Shown here: positions 35,290 through 45,133 of the stretch, in pieces
How positions within the stretch are numbered: position 1 is the stretch's first letter
Layout of the letters: every line of letters starts with the position of its first letter
Assembly: GCF_041228105.1 (NCBI RefSeq)
Contig: NZ_CP166097.1
Coordinates: 1,550,001 to 1,614,000, forward strand
Direction: 5' to 3'
Source: Pectobacterium aroidearum
GTDB taxonomy: Bacteria > Pseudomonadota > Gammaproteobacteria > Enterobacterales > Enterobacteriaceae
DNA length: 64,000 nt
The notes under the pieces: generated by a model
Seen by the model: only the letters and a program-made list of their open reading frames with translations
Databases searched by the model: none
Told to the model about the DNA's origin: nothing
Program-made: the position numbers and the translations under genes

Positions 35290-37656
35290 TTATCCTTTTG
35301 GGTCAGTCTGGCAGGTGAGCGGGCCGATGGTCGCCATCATGTTCTGAGATTCCGGCAGCGAGAATTCCACCCGGCAAAGCCGTCCGTCTTCTTGTTTAAA
35401 GCGTAAGCGATTAGCGGTGCTCAGATTGGCGAAGTAGGCCAGACCATCGTAGCCGCTGATCGTGGTGTCGCCGCTGATTTCGTCGGTGATCCAGGTGCCG
35501 ATGGTGAGCGGGTTGCCCTCCGAATTGAGCAGCCTGATGTTGGCGGAACGCACGACATGAACGGGGAATTTCACGATGGTGCCACTGCCTTCTTTGACTG
35601 CCACGCGTGATTCCACCTGAGGTGTCGTGACGTTGGCTGGCAGTTGTAGCGTATCGATTTCCACTTTCGCCGGGTAGTTGGACACGACCCACGGGACAAG
35701 TAAGTGGCCGTTTTTGTTGGTTTTCCCCACGAGCTGATTTTCATATTTCACCGGGACATCGGGGTATCCTTCGGTATCGACCACAATAAAGGCATCGTTG
35801 ATGCGGTTGCTGGGGAAAAGCCCCCCGTTCATGTAGATTAGCGAGCCGCTCAGTTCCCCCCACTGTGTCATATTGCCTTCATTGCCATACGTCCCGCCAG
35901 CAAGCATGGCATAAGGGCCGCGCCAGTTCAGCGCCCCTTGATGATAAGGGTTTCTGCCTGCGCCATAGGCGGCGTTCCAGCCTAATCCGCCTTCTGTCGG
36001 CGTGGTGCGGTTCACTCCAATGCGCGGTGAGTAATCGCCATTGCTGTCACGCTGGACCCCGGCATTGATGCTGCCGTTGCGACCAAAAGGCATCACGAAC
36101 TGGAGTTGGGCGCTGTAGCCGTTTCCTCCCAGCGCTTTGTTAAAGGCGAGGTAAATGGAGCTGTCTTGCCAGACCTGACGGCTGAAAGAGAGATTCAGCA
36201 GACGGGTACGGATTGAATCGTACGAGCGGATATCGAAATAACCCACGCCGAATGAACCATTGCCTTCACCAAACAACTGGCTGCTGAGCGTCGCCTGATA
36301 ACTTTCCCGACTGAGGCGGCCTTCTGTGAGCACGGAGGCTAAATCGCGGTACTTTTCACTGCGTTTAGCGTGTTGGACGCTCAGGCCAAATGCGGAACTG
36401 TAGTAAGAGTAGCCCGTGGTGTATTGGTGTCCGGTGGCTTCCTTTTCACTTTGACTGTAAGAGGAACTCAGCGTGCCCCAGCGACCCACGGTAAAGTCCA
36501 CCCCTGCGCCGAGTAGATACAGATCCTGTACGGCCTCGCCATGTGTCGATACCGTCAGCTTATTGGTCAGCCCGTAGCGATAGATGCCGCTGACGGCAGG
36601 ATCGTCAGTGTAGGAGTTATTCTGTACCCCATAGTCCCGGCGCAAAACACCAACGGACAGATCGAAATCGCTTAATCCCTCCCGCAGCAAGGCGTTGGAG
36701 ACATAAAAAGGAATCGTGGTAGAAACCTGCCGCCCTTGAGCGTCCGTGGTAATCACCGTCGCTTCCCCTGCACCATTCAGGTAAGGCGTATTGGTGAGGG
36801 TGAACGGACCCGCGTTCAGGTTCGTGCTGTTGGCTTTATAACCGTTAATAAACAAGTCAAGCGTGCTGGGTACGGCGGCCGTACCGGTGTATTGCAGCAT
36901 TGGATAGGTCACGATATCCGGGCGAAGGCCGAAATTGCGGGTGACACGCAGGCCGCCCATACGCACCGAGTTGCTCCACGTCAGGGAGTTGCTAATCAGA
37001 TCGCCAACCTGATAGGTGAGCATGCGTTCGTTATCGTTATAACGCCAATAGGTATCGAAGCGCTGATAGCCATCTTGCTGCGAGGTACTATTGCCCGATG
37101 TGAAATAGTAGATCCCCGTATTGGATAGGGTTCCGTAGGGGCTGAAGAAGCGCTGTTCCATCCAACTGCTGAGCGAGTCCGAACTGCTGCGGGGCGAGGT
37201 GTAATAAAGGTTATAGTTGAATAACAGGCCGGGACTGGTGCGAGCGGGAAGGCGCGCCATATTCTGCCCTCCGCCTTCAACGGATTGCTCGGGTAGCCAG
37301 TGCATGGGCACGGTGAGTTTTAGCTGCTGTATGGCCTGATCGTAATCGACGGTGACGTCTGGCAGAGCGCTGATATTGACCAGCCCCACGCTTTGCTCTG
37401 ACAGGCGAATGTGATTCTGGCGCAGCGCGGCCGCATCCACATAATAGTTCCCGGCACGATACGTGACAGGGACTACCGCGTTATCGCTCTGTCCGTTGAC
37501 GGAAAGTGTTAAATAATAGACGGATTCGCTGAGCGAGGGCATCGCGCTGGGGGGCGCGGGGAGATCGGTATACTCTTCCGCGAGAAGGGTCGCAGAATAA
37601 AACAGCGCAAGCGGGGCGCACATGAGCAGGAGAAAGGCACCTGTTTTGTGCGTCAT
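35290..37656 (-). CDS. Outer-membrane usher, archaic (CsuD-like) chaperone-usher system
   Basis: 788 residues from the ATG giving MTHKTGAF. Signal peptide, then the usher N-terminal domain (SESVYYLTLSVNGQSDN, YRAGNYYVDAAALRQN) and the barrel (SNTGIYYFTSGNSTSQ, GGLRVTRNFGLRPD, ending TIGPLTCQTDPKG). The plug domain region reads PSTLDLFINGYKANSTNLNAGPFTL in parts. It forms the secretion pore. The gene lies five bases before the tip gene and 58 bases after the chaperone. Confidence 0.9.
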   Translation of the reverse strand: MTHKTGAFLLLMCAPLALFYSATLLAEEYTDLPAPPSAMPSLSESVYYLTLSVNGQSDNAVVPVTYRAGNYYVDAAALRQNHIRLSEQSVGLVNISALPDVTVDYDQAIQQLKLTVPMHWLPEQSVEGGGQNMARLPARTSPGLLFNYNLYYTSPRSSSDSLSSWMEQRFFSPYGTLSNTGIYYFTSGNSTSQQDGYQRFDTYWRYNDNERMLTYQVGDLISNSLTWSNSVRMGGLRVTRNFGLRPDIVTYPMLQYTGTAAVPSTLDLFINGYKANSTNLNAGPFTLTNTPYLNGAGEATVITTDAQGRQVSTTIPFYVSNALLREGLSDFDLSVGVLRRDYGVQNNSYTDDPAVSGIYRYGLTNKLTVSTHGEAVQDLYLLGAGVDFTVGRWGTLSSSYSQSEKEATGHQYTTGYSYYSSAFGLSVQHAKRSEKYRDLASVLTEGRLSRESYQATLSSQLFGEGNGSFGVGYFDIRSYDSIRTRLLNLSFSRQVWQDSSIYLAFNKALGGNGYSAQLQFVMPFGRNGSINAGVQRDSNGDYSPRIGVNRTTPTEGGLGWNAAYGAGRNPYHQGALNWRGPYAMLAGGTYGNEGNMTQWGELSGSLIYMNGGLFPSNRINDAFIVVDTEGYPDVPVKYENQLVGKTNKNGHLLVPWVVSNYPAKVEIDTLQLPANVTTPQVESRVAVKEGSGTIVKFPVHVVRSANIRLLNSEGNPLTIGTWITDEISGDTTISGYDGLAYFANLSTANRLRFKQEDGRLCRVEFSLPESQNMMATIGPLTCQTDPKG

Positions 37657-37714
37657 GCTACATCTCACCATGACCGGACAGCCAACAGACTCGCCTCTGT
37701 TATTAACCGATCCA

Positions 37715-38500
37715 TCATTCGCGTTTAATCAGTATGGGATCGGTGATATCGATCAGATTGGTGAAGAGCTGCATCGCTGCGCTCGGGGTGGATACGCCAG
37801 CAGGTAACGGCCAGCGCATCTCTTGCCCCGGTAGCACATAGCCTAAAAAGCCGTCGGTTATCTTTATTCGGCTTCCTTTCCCGCTCTGGTCGGCTGACCA
37901 ATAGACGTTACTCAGCCGGGCATGCACCACGCCACGGTTGCGGACATAAAGATAGTTTCTCCCCCCCACCGCGCTGATTCGCCAACTGAGTACGGGCAGC
38001 GTCGGTTCGGCGTTGGCGCGTCGTTTCTCCGGGCGAGCATGTGTCCAGACGCCTTCACCATCAAGAAACAGAGGTAGCAGATAGCGCATCTGGAATTGCA
38101 GCCCCATCTGCGGGGTATTTTGTTGATAAGGGGCGGAAATCTCATCAACGATGATGCGGTAAGCCTGTTCGGTATTAGCGGGGGCTGAGTTGACGCGAAT
38201 CAGGCGCACCATATTGCGTTTACCCGGTTCCAGCGTCATGAACGGCGGTGTCGCAATTACGTTATTTTGTTCGGCATAACGATCCTGAAAGTCTATTTGC
38301 TTCCAGGACATGATGCGGATTTGCAAACCAACGGGTGCATTGCCTTTGTTTTCCAGCCACAGGGCTGAACTGTTCTCATCGGATTCAATGACCTGATAAA
38401 TCGGCCACACGAGGATAGAACTGGCGGCAAAGCACGATGAGCCGAATCCGCTTAATAAAAAGACCATTGCCCGAATAAAAAACGTCATTTTCCTCTTCAT
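37715..38500 (-). CDS. Periplasmic pilus chaperone (CsuC-like)
   Basis: 261 residues with a signal peptide (ending GSSCFA). The chaperone beta strands are visible: SILVWPIYQVIESDENSSALWLENKG in parts, PGKRNMVRLIRVN (the G1-like strand Arg/Lys site), and the second domain VRNRGVVHARLSNV. It guards pilin subunits in the periplasm and passes them to the usher. It follows the second pilin by 23 bases and precedes the usher. Confidence 0.88.
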   Translation of the reverse strand: MKRKMTFFIRAMVFLLSGFGSSCFAASSILVWPIYQVIESDENSSALWLENKGNAPVGLQIRIMSWKQIDFQDRYAEQNNVIATPPFMTLEPGKRNMVRLIRVNSAPANTEQAYRIIVDEISAPYQQNTPQMGLQFQMRYLLPLFLDGEGVWTHARPEKRRANAEPTLPVLSWRISAVGGRNYLYVRNRGVVHARLSNVYWSADQSGKGSRIKITDGFLGYVLPGQEMRWPLPAGVSTPSAAMQLFTNLIDITDPILIKRE

Positions 38501-38523
38501 CCTGTGTTCACCCTGTTTTGTTT

Positions 38524-39060
38524 TTAATAAGTCAGGCTGACGGTCACGTTATCGGTATAAACCCCTGCGGGAGGCAGAGGTGTGCCGCCAAAGTAGCGGG
38601 CATAAACGGTGTAGGTCTGGGTTGTGCTGGGAAAGGAGACAATGCTGAACGCCAGACTTCCCGTTCCCCATACCTGCGTGCGCGCAGCATCGCGGTAAAG
38701 CTGATAGGCCAACAGGCGCGTTCCTGCTGCATTTTTCAGATAACGCTGTGCGCTGCTACCGCCATTGGCACCGTAGCTCAGTTCAATGATGGCGCTTGTG
38801 CCTGGTGTGCAGGTGGCAACAATCGAGCCGCCGCCGCTCGTGCTGGCGACATCCACGTTGGTCGCCGTGGCGCTGCGCGTTCCGAAGTCAAGTGTGCCCA
38901 TATTGGGCTGACTATTTGCCGTACTGGTGCCAAAAACACAGCCTCTTTGTATCGTTGCCGTGACATCGAATGTGCTGCTAACGGTGAGCGCCATCGCCAC
39001 CATGGGGATGATGGAACCGGACAGCAGAAGTGGCAAAACCAATACCGATGGAAAACGCAT
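38524..39060 (-). CDS. SCPU-domain pilin subunit (second pilin)
   Basis: 178 residues from the ATG giving MRFPSVLVLP. Signal peptide ends at PMVAMA. One SCPU domain with paired Cys (RGCVFG, VATCTPG) and the final strand AGVYTDNVTVSLTY. No good ribosome site precedes its ATG; a 32-codon open frame with a strong ribosome site ends 14 bases upstream, so it may be translated by coupling. A minor or adaptor pilin in Csu-type systems. Confidence 0.8.
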   Translation of the reverse strand: MRFPSVLVLPLLLSGSIIPMVAMALTVSSTFDVTATIQRGCVFGTSTANSQPNMGTLDFGTRSATATNVDVASTSGGGSIVATCTPGTSAIIELSYGANGGSSAQRYLKNAAGTRLLAYQLYRDAARTQVWGTGSLAFSIVSFPSTTQTYTVYARYFGGTPLPPAGVYTDNVTVSLTY

Positions 39061-39074
39061 CGCAATACCAGTGG

Positions 39075-39173
39075 TTACTTGGCCTGAATGGCGATGCGGG
39101 CAGAACCCAACGCCAGGGGGAACGGCAGGGCACTGGCAGCAAACGCGATATCGCGTATAAGACGTGGTGACAT
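39075..39173 (-). CDS. Possible 32-residue small protein or leader ahead of the second pilin
   Basis: Preceded by AAAGGAG five bases before ATG, the best ribosome site in the cluster. It reads MSPRLIRDIAFAASAL then a short Ala/Leu-rich tail ending RIAIQAK, stopping 14 bases before the ATG of the pilin at 39060. It could be a real small membrane or leader peptide, a translation-coupling leader, or the start of a pilin whose frame shifted. Not tested. Confidence 0.4.
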   Translation of the reverse strand: MSPRLIRDIAFAASALPFPLALGSARIAIQAK

Positions 39174-39205
39174 AACGGCTCCTTTTCTTACGGATCAATG
39201 ACCCT

Positions 39206-39234
39206 AAAAAGGCCGACACGTAGGCATGTCGGCC
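39206..39234 (-). terminator. Attenuator-like terminator between two pilin genes
   Basis: On the minus strand GGCCGACA pairs with TGTCGGCC across a short loop, followed by five T residues (AAAAA at 39206-39210 on the plus strand). It starts ten bases after the stop of the first pilin, so some transcripts should end here, giving more of the first pilin than of the rest. Confidence 0.7.
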
Positions 39235-39243
39235 TGTAAAAGA

Positions 39244-39792
39244 TTACCATTCGATAGTGGCAGTGACGGTATCGGTATAAGACCCAGCGGTGGGTGCCAG
39301 AACGGTCTGGTCTGACGGCTGAATACGCGCATAAATCGGAACCATCTGCGGGTTGCCTGTTGCGACGATAGCAATACCCGTTGCACTATTCAGCGGGATT
39401 TCAGTCGTGCGGGTTGAGTCACTGTATAAACGGTAGGGGACGTTATAGGTTCCTGTGCCTGGCGCCAGTCTGCGTAGCGTGGTGGAGGCGTTTGCACCTT
39501 CACCGATACGCAATGTGGCTGGCGTGCCAACAGAGCAACTGACAGTGATCCCGTTGCCACCGATGCTGGCCACCTGGCTATCAATCGCGGCAGTCAGGTC
39601 GGAGTGGGAACCGAAGTCTATTGTTCCCCATGTGGTTCCTGCTCCTCCCCCGTTATTGACTGTACAGGCGGCGGTAATGGTGAGTGATACGGGGATCTGA
39701 CCATTAATCGTCACGCTGCTGGCGGTGGGGGAAAAGCCGAATGTGGTGAATAGTGTCGCCAGAATAGATAATGTTATACGTTTAGAATTCAT
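39244..39792 (-). CDS. SCPU-domain major pilin (CsuA/B-like)
   Basis: 182 residues with signal peptide (cleavage near PTASS). One SCPU beta domain: TITAACTVNNGGG, SVGTPATLRIGEGANASTTLRRL in two parts, and the donor-strand end AGSYTDTVTATIEW. As the first gene of a cluster with a hairpin after it, it is the likely main shaft subunit. The promoter should lie in the AT-rich region upstream. Confidence 0.82.
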   Translation of the reverse strand: MNSKRITLSILATLFTTFGFSPTASSVTINGQIPVSLTITAACTVNNGGGAGTTWGTIDFGSHSDLTAAIDSQVASIGGNGITVSCSVGTPATLRIGEGANASTTLRRLAPGTGTYNVPYRLYSDSTRTTEIPLNSATGIAIVATGNPQMVPIYARIQPSDQTVLAPTAGSYTDTVTATIEW

Positions 39793-40891
39793 AACGATTC
39801 CTTTATATGCCTCTCACTTATTTTCATTGAAAGTGTCTTCACGAAAGTACCGTGGTCTCCGTGAAAACTGCTCGTTATGAGTGATTATTACGAAAGAAAT
39901 CATAACGAGTCGTTTAATCAATATGGGTATTTATGCGGCATGGTTTTGGCTATTCAGGAAAATGTAGAGAAAGGCGTTATTTTTCCTTATTTCCTAAACC
40001 ACGAACGCAAAAATGTCATATTTCTGAAATATATATCACTACTATTTTCAGTGCTTTCCGTTTGGTGAGAATAAATCTATAAAGAAATGTATTACTAATT
40101 TTTCTTCCATGGCGTGAATAATGGCGGGCATATAAAACAACAGAGAGGTTCTTCGGGCTTTATCCTGAATTGCGCATTCGTCCATAAATAGAAGAGCAAT
40201 CTATTTTTATTATATGACGTTATATTCTGTGTCATTACCTTGTTTATATAAAACGAATAGTAAAAAAAACACTATTTAAGATAAAGATAGAAGTAGAGTG
40301 GTTGTTTAACAATATCACAAAATTAATATGTGTTAAAAAAGTGTAAAAAATTGACTTTTTTTATTTTTTTGGTTTTTTATGCTGATTTGTTTTTATTTTT
40401 TGAATTCTATATCTTATTTATTCGTTTTATTGTAATTGATTATAATGACCATTTTAAAATTATGGTCATTTTCTTCGGGTGGCGAATGATCTCTCAAATG
40501 TCTTTAAATATTTTATTTATCAATATGTTATTGATAAAAACTGAAAGCTGAGTGCGCCTTCTGATTTTATCGATTCATAACGATAATTGACTCTTTGGCG
40601 ACGGATCGGATAAAAACGCGGCATTGAGGTGGTTAATTTTGCAACAGTATTCGGTCGTATTTTTGTCTGATTACGGTTGGTTGCCTGTGGTAAGACGCGG
40701 CGATGATGCGTTTTTCTACCGAAACCTGATCTCAGGCGAGTTTACATAGCAAGAAACTCAGGTAACCTACAGCAAGACACTATACCTTATATGGCTTATG
40801 TTGCGGGCATGCCCAATTGCAGAAAAGCCAATCCTCATACCGACAGGGTTATGAGGATATACCATATATTTCATTAACATAGCGGTGTGAT
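39793..40891. other. AT-rich intergenic region, about 1.1 kb
   Basis: Two short open frames (39877-40068, 63 residues; 40330-40551, 73 very hydrophobic residues) are present but lack a good ribosome site or recognisable family. Long A and T runs occur. The left part should carry the pilus promoter and the right part the sixA promoter. It marks the join between the pilus insertion and the conserved backbone. Confidence 0.5.
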
Positions 40892-41374
40892 ATGCAAGTG
40901 TTGATAATGCGTCATGGTGATGCGGTACTTGATGCAGCGAGTGATGCCGTTCGGCCACTGAGCGACGCTGGTCGCGATGAATCTCGCCAGATGGCGTGTT
41001 GGCTGAACGAGCAAAATATTGATATTGAGCGCGTTTTGGTGAGTCCTTATTTACGCGCCCAGCAAACGCTCGACGTGGTGAAGAAAGAGCTGCTGCTGCC
41101 GGAAGAAGCGGATTGCTTAAATGAACTGACGCCCGGTGGTGATGCCCAGCTTGTCGGTTATTACCTGCAAACGCTGGCGAGAGAAGGCGTTAGTGTGGTT
41201 CTGGTGGTTTCGCACCTGCCGCTGGTGGGCTATCTGGTTGCAGAATTATGCCGGAATGAAACGGCTCCGATGTTCGCCACGTCCGCCATCGCCTGCGTGA
41301 AACTGGAAGCGGAATCCGGCAATGGTGTGCTGCATTGGCAGGTTAGCCCAGCACAACTGACCGCGAAACCCTGA
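40892..41374 (+). CDS. sixA: Phosphohistidine phosphatase SixA
   Basis: 160 residues. The RHG motif of histidine phosphatases is at the N-terminus (MQVLIMRHGDAV) and the second catalytic His lies in VVSHLPLVGYLV. E. coli SixA is of the same length. It removes phosphate from HPt domains, mainly of the nitrogen phosphotransferase system. In E. coli sixA follows fadJ; here the pilus cluster lies between them. Confidence 0.93.
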   Translation: MQVLIMRHGDAVLDAASDAVRPLSDAGRDESRQMACWLNEQNIDIERVLVSPYLRAQQTLDVVKKELLLPEEADCLNELTPGGDAQLVGYYLQTLAREGVSVVLVVSHLPLVGYLVAELCRNETAPMFATSAIACVKLEAESGNGVLHWQVSPAQLTAKP

Positions 41375-41410
41375 TTGCTAATCGAGAAACTCGGCATTCA
41401 GAGGGGATGA

Positions 41411-41432
41411 GGCGTGTAGCCTGCTACACGCC
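41411..41432. terminator. Hairpin between convergent sixA and smrB
   Basis: A perfect ten-base inverted repeat (GGCGTGTAGC and GCTACACGCC) with two bases between. No T tract on either strand, so it could be a Rho-linked or weak bidirectional terminator. Confidence 0.5.
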
Positions 41433-41456
41433 CGCATGCTTGACGTATGACAAGGG

Positions 41457-41999
41457 TTACTCAAGCGAAGGTGCCTCCAGTGCCACCAATACCAGTAGCG
41501 CGGCATTCCCCCCAAATTCTTTCGGGGCCTGATGAAACGCCAACACATCGGGGTGCTGCGCCAGCCAGAGCGGCGTTTGCTGTTTCAGTATATGTTTGCC
41601 GTGCCCGTGCATCACGCAGGCGCAGTAAACATGCTCCCGACGGCAAGCTGCCAGCAGCGCGCCCAGTTCCTGTTTCGCCTGAAGCTGCGTCAGGCCGTGC
41701 AGATCCAGAAACAGCTCCGGTGAATAATCTCCCCGTCGCAGTTTCTTCAATTCATAGTGGCTGGCGCCTGGACGGACATAGCGCGTAGGGCCTTCTGCAT
41801 CCAACTGCGGCTGAAATTCATCCGAGAAATAGAAACTGGCATCAACCTGCTCCTGCAATGCCCGTTTTGCCGGTAATTCGCCTATTTTCCTGCGCAGTGG
41901 TTTGTGGGTATAGGTGTCCTGACGCAACTTTTTTGTGCCAGTGATTGACGTGCGAAAAAGCTGTAATTCGTCGTCATTCAGCGAATATTTATTACTCAT
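41457..41999 (-). CDS. smrB: Ribosome rescue factor SmrB (endonuclease)
   Basis: 180 residues with a Smr domain at the C-terminal half: [18 protein letters not shown] (DLHG motif) and [18 protein letters not shown] (HGxG motif). The N-terminal part is charged. SmrB cleaves mRNA between collided ribosomes. It is divergent from prmB, as in E. coli (formerly YfcN). Confidence 0.93.
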   Translation of the reverse strand: MSNKYSLNDDELQLFRTSITGTKKLRQDTYTHKPLRRKIGELPAKRALQEQVDASFYFSDEFQPQLDAEGPTRYVRPGASHYELKKLRRGDYSPELFLDLHGLTQLQAKQELGALLAACRREHVYCACVMHGHGKHILKQQTPLWLAQHPDVLAFHQAPKEFGGNAALLVLVALEAPSLE

Positions 42000-42170
42000 A
42001 TTTCATTCATCTTGCGTCAACATTCGATCAGTTTACCTTGTCTGCCTGCTGTCGCTAAATAAAAGTCTGTATCGGGGGGCGTTCAGTCGGTTATATCTGC
42101 TGATTTGTCGCGGGCTTCATGGCAAACTAAGCGCCAATTTCCCGTTCAGAACTGTCTGCGGAGGACACCC

Positions 42171-43103
42171 TTGGACAAAATTTTCGTCGATGAGGCCGTC
42201 AGTGAACTTCATACCATTCAGGATATGTTGCGCTGGGCTGTCAGCCGGTTTAACGCAGCCAACGTCTATTACGGTCACGGGACGGATAATCCCTGGGATG
42301 AAGCCATACAGCTGGTATTGCCTAGCCTGTATCTGCCGCTCGATATTCCTGAAGATATGTACACGTCTCGTTTGATCACCAGCGAGCGGCAGCGCATTGT
42401 TGAACGCGTGATCCGCCGCGTCAACGAACGTATTCCGGTTGCCTATCTGACCAACAAGGCCTGGTTCTGCGGCCTGGAATTCTACGTTGATGAACGCGTG
42501 CTGGTGCCACGTTCTCCTATCGGTGAGCTGATCAATAACTATTTTGATGAGCAGTTACCAAAAGCACCAAACCATATTCTGGATCTGTGTACGGGCAGCG
42601 GTTGTATTGCAATAGCTTGCGCTCAGGCATTCCCTGAAGCGGAAGTTGACGCCGTGGATATCTCCAGTGATGCGTTGGCGGTAACCGAACAGAATATTCA
42701 GCAGCACGGCCTGGAATACCGCGTGACGCCGATTCGGTCTGACCTGTTCCGCGATTTGCCTGCGATTCGCTATGATTTGATCGTGACCAATCCACCGTAT
42801 GTGGACGAAGAAGATATGTCCGATCTACCGCAGGAGTTCCGTTTCGAACCGGAACTGGGGCTGGCAGCGGGCAACGATGGTCTGGATCTGGTTCGTCGTA
42901 TTCTGGCCTGCGCGCCAGACTATCTTAGCGACGACGGCGTGCTGATTTGCGAAGTGGGCAACAGCATGGTGCACCTGATCGAGCAATATCCAGAGATTCC
43001 GTTCACCTGGCTGGAGTTTGATAATGGCGGTGACGGCGTATTTATGCTCACGCAATCACAACTGGTTGATTGCAAAGCGCACTTTAGCGCTTACCGCGAC
43101 TAA
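42171..43103 (+). CDS. prmB: Ribosomal protein uL3 glutamine methyltransferase PrmB
   Basis: 310 residues from a TTG start (E. coli 310) with GGAGGA ten bases upstream; an upstream ATG at 42105 would add residues absent from the family. SAM-binding motif [12 protein letters not shown] and the catalytic NPPY motif ([11 protein letters not shown]) are present. It methylates a glutamine of ribosomal protein L3. Confidence 0.95.
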   Translation: MDKIFVDEAVSELHTIQDMLRWAVSRFNAANVYYGHGTDNPWDEAIQLVLPSLYLPLDIPEDMYTSRLITSERQRIVERVIRRVNERIPVAYLTNKAWFCGLEFYVDERVLVPRSPIGELINNYFDEQLPKAPNHILDLCTGSGCIAIACAQAFPEAEVDAVDISSDALAVTEQNIQQHGLEYRVTPIRSDLFRDLPAIRYDLIVTNPPYVDEEDMSDLPQEFRFEPELGLAAGNDGLDLVRRILACAPDYLSDDGVLICEVGNSMVHLIEQYPEIPFTWLEFDNGGDGVFMLTQSQLVDCKAHFSAYRD

Positions 43104-43186
43104 GCGGTCATAACGATATTCATTAGTCCTATCGTGCATCTGGCTGCGCGGTGGGACAGAAACAGAACATATGCGAAGGAGTTGTG

Positions 43187-44272
43187 ATGGCAGGCAACAG
43201 TATTGGGCAATTTTTCCGCGTCACTACATTTGGTGAATCCCACGGTATTGCTCTGGGGTGTATTGTTGATGGCGTACCGCCGGGGATCCCGCTGACCGAA
43301 GCGGATCTGCAACACGATTTGGATCGCCGCCGTCCGGGGACATCCCGCTATACGACGCAGCGCCGCGAGCCCGATCAGGTCAAGATCCTGTCCGGCGTTT
43401 TTGAGGGCGTGACAACAGGGACCAGCATTGGTCTGCTGATTGAAAACACCGATCAGCGCTCTCAGGATTACAGCGCGATTAAAGATGTCTTTCGCCCCGG
43501 TCATGCGGACTACACCTATGAGCAAAAATATGGCCTGCGCGATTACCGCGGTGGCGGTCGCTCTTCCGCACGTGAAACCGCGATGCGCGTTGCCGCAGGC
43601 GCGATTGCGAAGAAATACCTGCAGCAGCAATACGGAGTGAAGGTACGTGGCTATCTGTCGCAGATTGGCGATGTCACCTGCGAACTGAAAGATTGGGATC
43701 AGGTTGAGCAAAACCCGTTCTTCTGCCCGGATGTCGACAAGCTGGAAGCCTTGGATGAACTGATGCGTGCGCTCAAAAAAGAGGGCGACTCCATTGGCGC
43801 GAAGGTGAGCGTCGTGGCGGAATCCGTGCCCGCCGGATTAGGTGAGCCGGTCTTTGATCGTCTTGATGCCGATCTGGCTCATGCGTTAATGAGCATCAAT
43901 GCTGTGAAAGGCGTTGAAATTGGCGATGGCTTTGCGGTTGTCACCAAGCGTGGCAGCGAAAACCGTGACGAAATCACGCCGGACGGTTTCCAAAGCAACC
44001 ACGCTGGCGGCATTTTAGGCGGGATCAGCAGCGGCCAGCATATCGTTGCGCATCTGGCGTTGAAACCGACCTCCAGCATTATGGTGCCGGGGAAAACGAT
44101 CAACCGTCAGGGCGAAGCGACGGAAATGGTCACACGCGGCCGTCACGATCCCTGTGTCGGTATTCGTGCGGTGCCGATTGCCGAAGCCATGATGGCGATT
44201 GTGTTAATGGATCACCTGCTGCGCCAACGCGCACAGTGTGGGGATGTGAATAGTCAGGTTCCTCGCTGGTAA
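43187..44272 (+). CDS. aroC: Chorismate synthase
   Basis: 361 residues from the ATG giving [10 protein letters not shown]; 12 further codons upstream are unlikely (ribosome site AAGGAG lies next to this ATG). Motifs [26 protein letters not shown] and [17 protein letters not shown] are present. It makes chorismate from EPSP with reduced FMN. First of a likely operon aroC-mepA-yfcA-epmC-yfcL. Confidence 0.97.
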   Translation: MAGNSIGQFFRVTTFGESHGIALGCIVDGVPPGIPLTEADLQHDLDRRRPGTSRYTTQRREPDQVKILSGVFEGVTTGTSIGLLIENTDQRSQDYSAIKDVFRPGHADYTYEQKYGLRDYRGGGRSSARETAMRVAAGAIAKKYLQQQYGVKVRGYLSQIGDVTCELKDWDQVEQNPFFCPDVDKLEALDELMRALKKEGDSIGAKVSVVAESVPAGLGEPVFDRLDADLAHALMSINAVKGVEIGDGFAVVTKRGSENRDEITPDGFQSNHAGGILGGISSGQHIVAHLALKPTSSIMVPGKTINRQGEATEMVTRGRHDPCVGIRAVPIAEAMMAIVLMDHLLRQRAQCGDVNSQVPRW

Positions 44273-44278
44273 AAAATA

Positions 44279-45124
44279 ATGAAACAAGGGTTAATCGGGG
44301 TTCTCGCGCTGGCGCTGAGCGCGCCGCTGTGGTCGAACGTCGCGTGGGCGAAAACGCCCTGGCAGGAGATCGCACATCCGGTTGCGGGCGCGCCGCAGTC
44401 AATTGGTAGTTTTTCCAATGGCTGTATCATCGGTGCCCAGCCGCTGCCATTGCAGTCGCTGGATTATCAGGTGATGCGTGTCGATCAGCGCCGCTATTTC
44501 GGCCACCCCGATCTGCTGGCATTTATTCACCGCCTGAGCAACGAGGTGAAACGTACGACCTCGGGTAATGTGCTGGTGGGGGATATGGGCATGCCTGTCG
44601 GTGGACGTTTCAGCAGCGGCCACGCCAGTCACCAATCCGGGCTGGATGTCGACATCTGGCTGCAATTACCCAGACAGCGCTGGAGCGAGCAGCAGTTGCT
44701 GAAGCCGCAGCCTATCGACTTGGTTAACGCCAGCGGACTTAACGTTAACCCGCGCGTCTGGCGACCGGAAATCACCACCCTGATCAAAACCGCCGCGTTG
44801 GATAACGATGTGACGCGTATCTTCGTCAATCCGGCGATTAAAAAACAGCTGTGTGCCGAAGCGGGCCACGATCGTGACTGGCTGCGTAAAGTCCGCCCCT
44901 GGTTTGCGCATCGCGCGCACATGCACGTGCGCCTGCGCTGCCCGGCGGACAGTCTGGAATGTCAGGAACAGAGTGAACCCCCCATCGGTGACGGATGCGG
45001 TGCCGAGTTAACCAGCTGGTTCCAGCCGAAGCAGCCGAGTAGCGAAGCCCCAGAAAAAACCACGCCGCCGCCATTGCCTCCTTCTTGTCAGGCATTGCTC
45101 GACAGACATTTTGCTGCGAGATAA
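44279..45124 (+). CDS. mepA: Penicillin-insensitive murein endopeptidase MepA
   Basis: 281 residues with a signal peptide ending NVAWA. The zinc ligands of LAS endopeptidases are visible: [17 protein letters not shown] (His and Asp) and [11 protein letters not shown]. It cuts D-Ala-meso-DAP cross-links in peptidoglycan. Six bases after aroC. Confidence 0.95.
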   Translation: MKQGLIGVLALALSAPLWSNVAWAKTPWQEIAHPVAGAPQSIGSFSNGCIIGAQPLPLQSLDYQVMRVDQRRYFGHPDLLAFIHRLSNEVKRTTSGNVLVGDMGMPVGGRFSSGHASHQSGLDVDIWLQLPRQRWSEQQLLKPQPIDLVNASGLNVNPRVWRPEITTLIKTAALDNDVTRIFVNPAIKKQLCAEAGHDRDWLRKVRPWFAHRAHMHVRLRCPADSLECQEQSEPPIGDGCGAELTSWFQPKQPSSEAPEKTTPPPLPPSCQALLDRHFAAR

Positions 45125-45133
45125 CGAATAACG

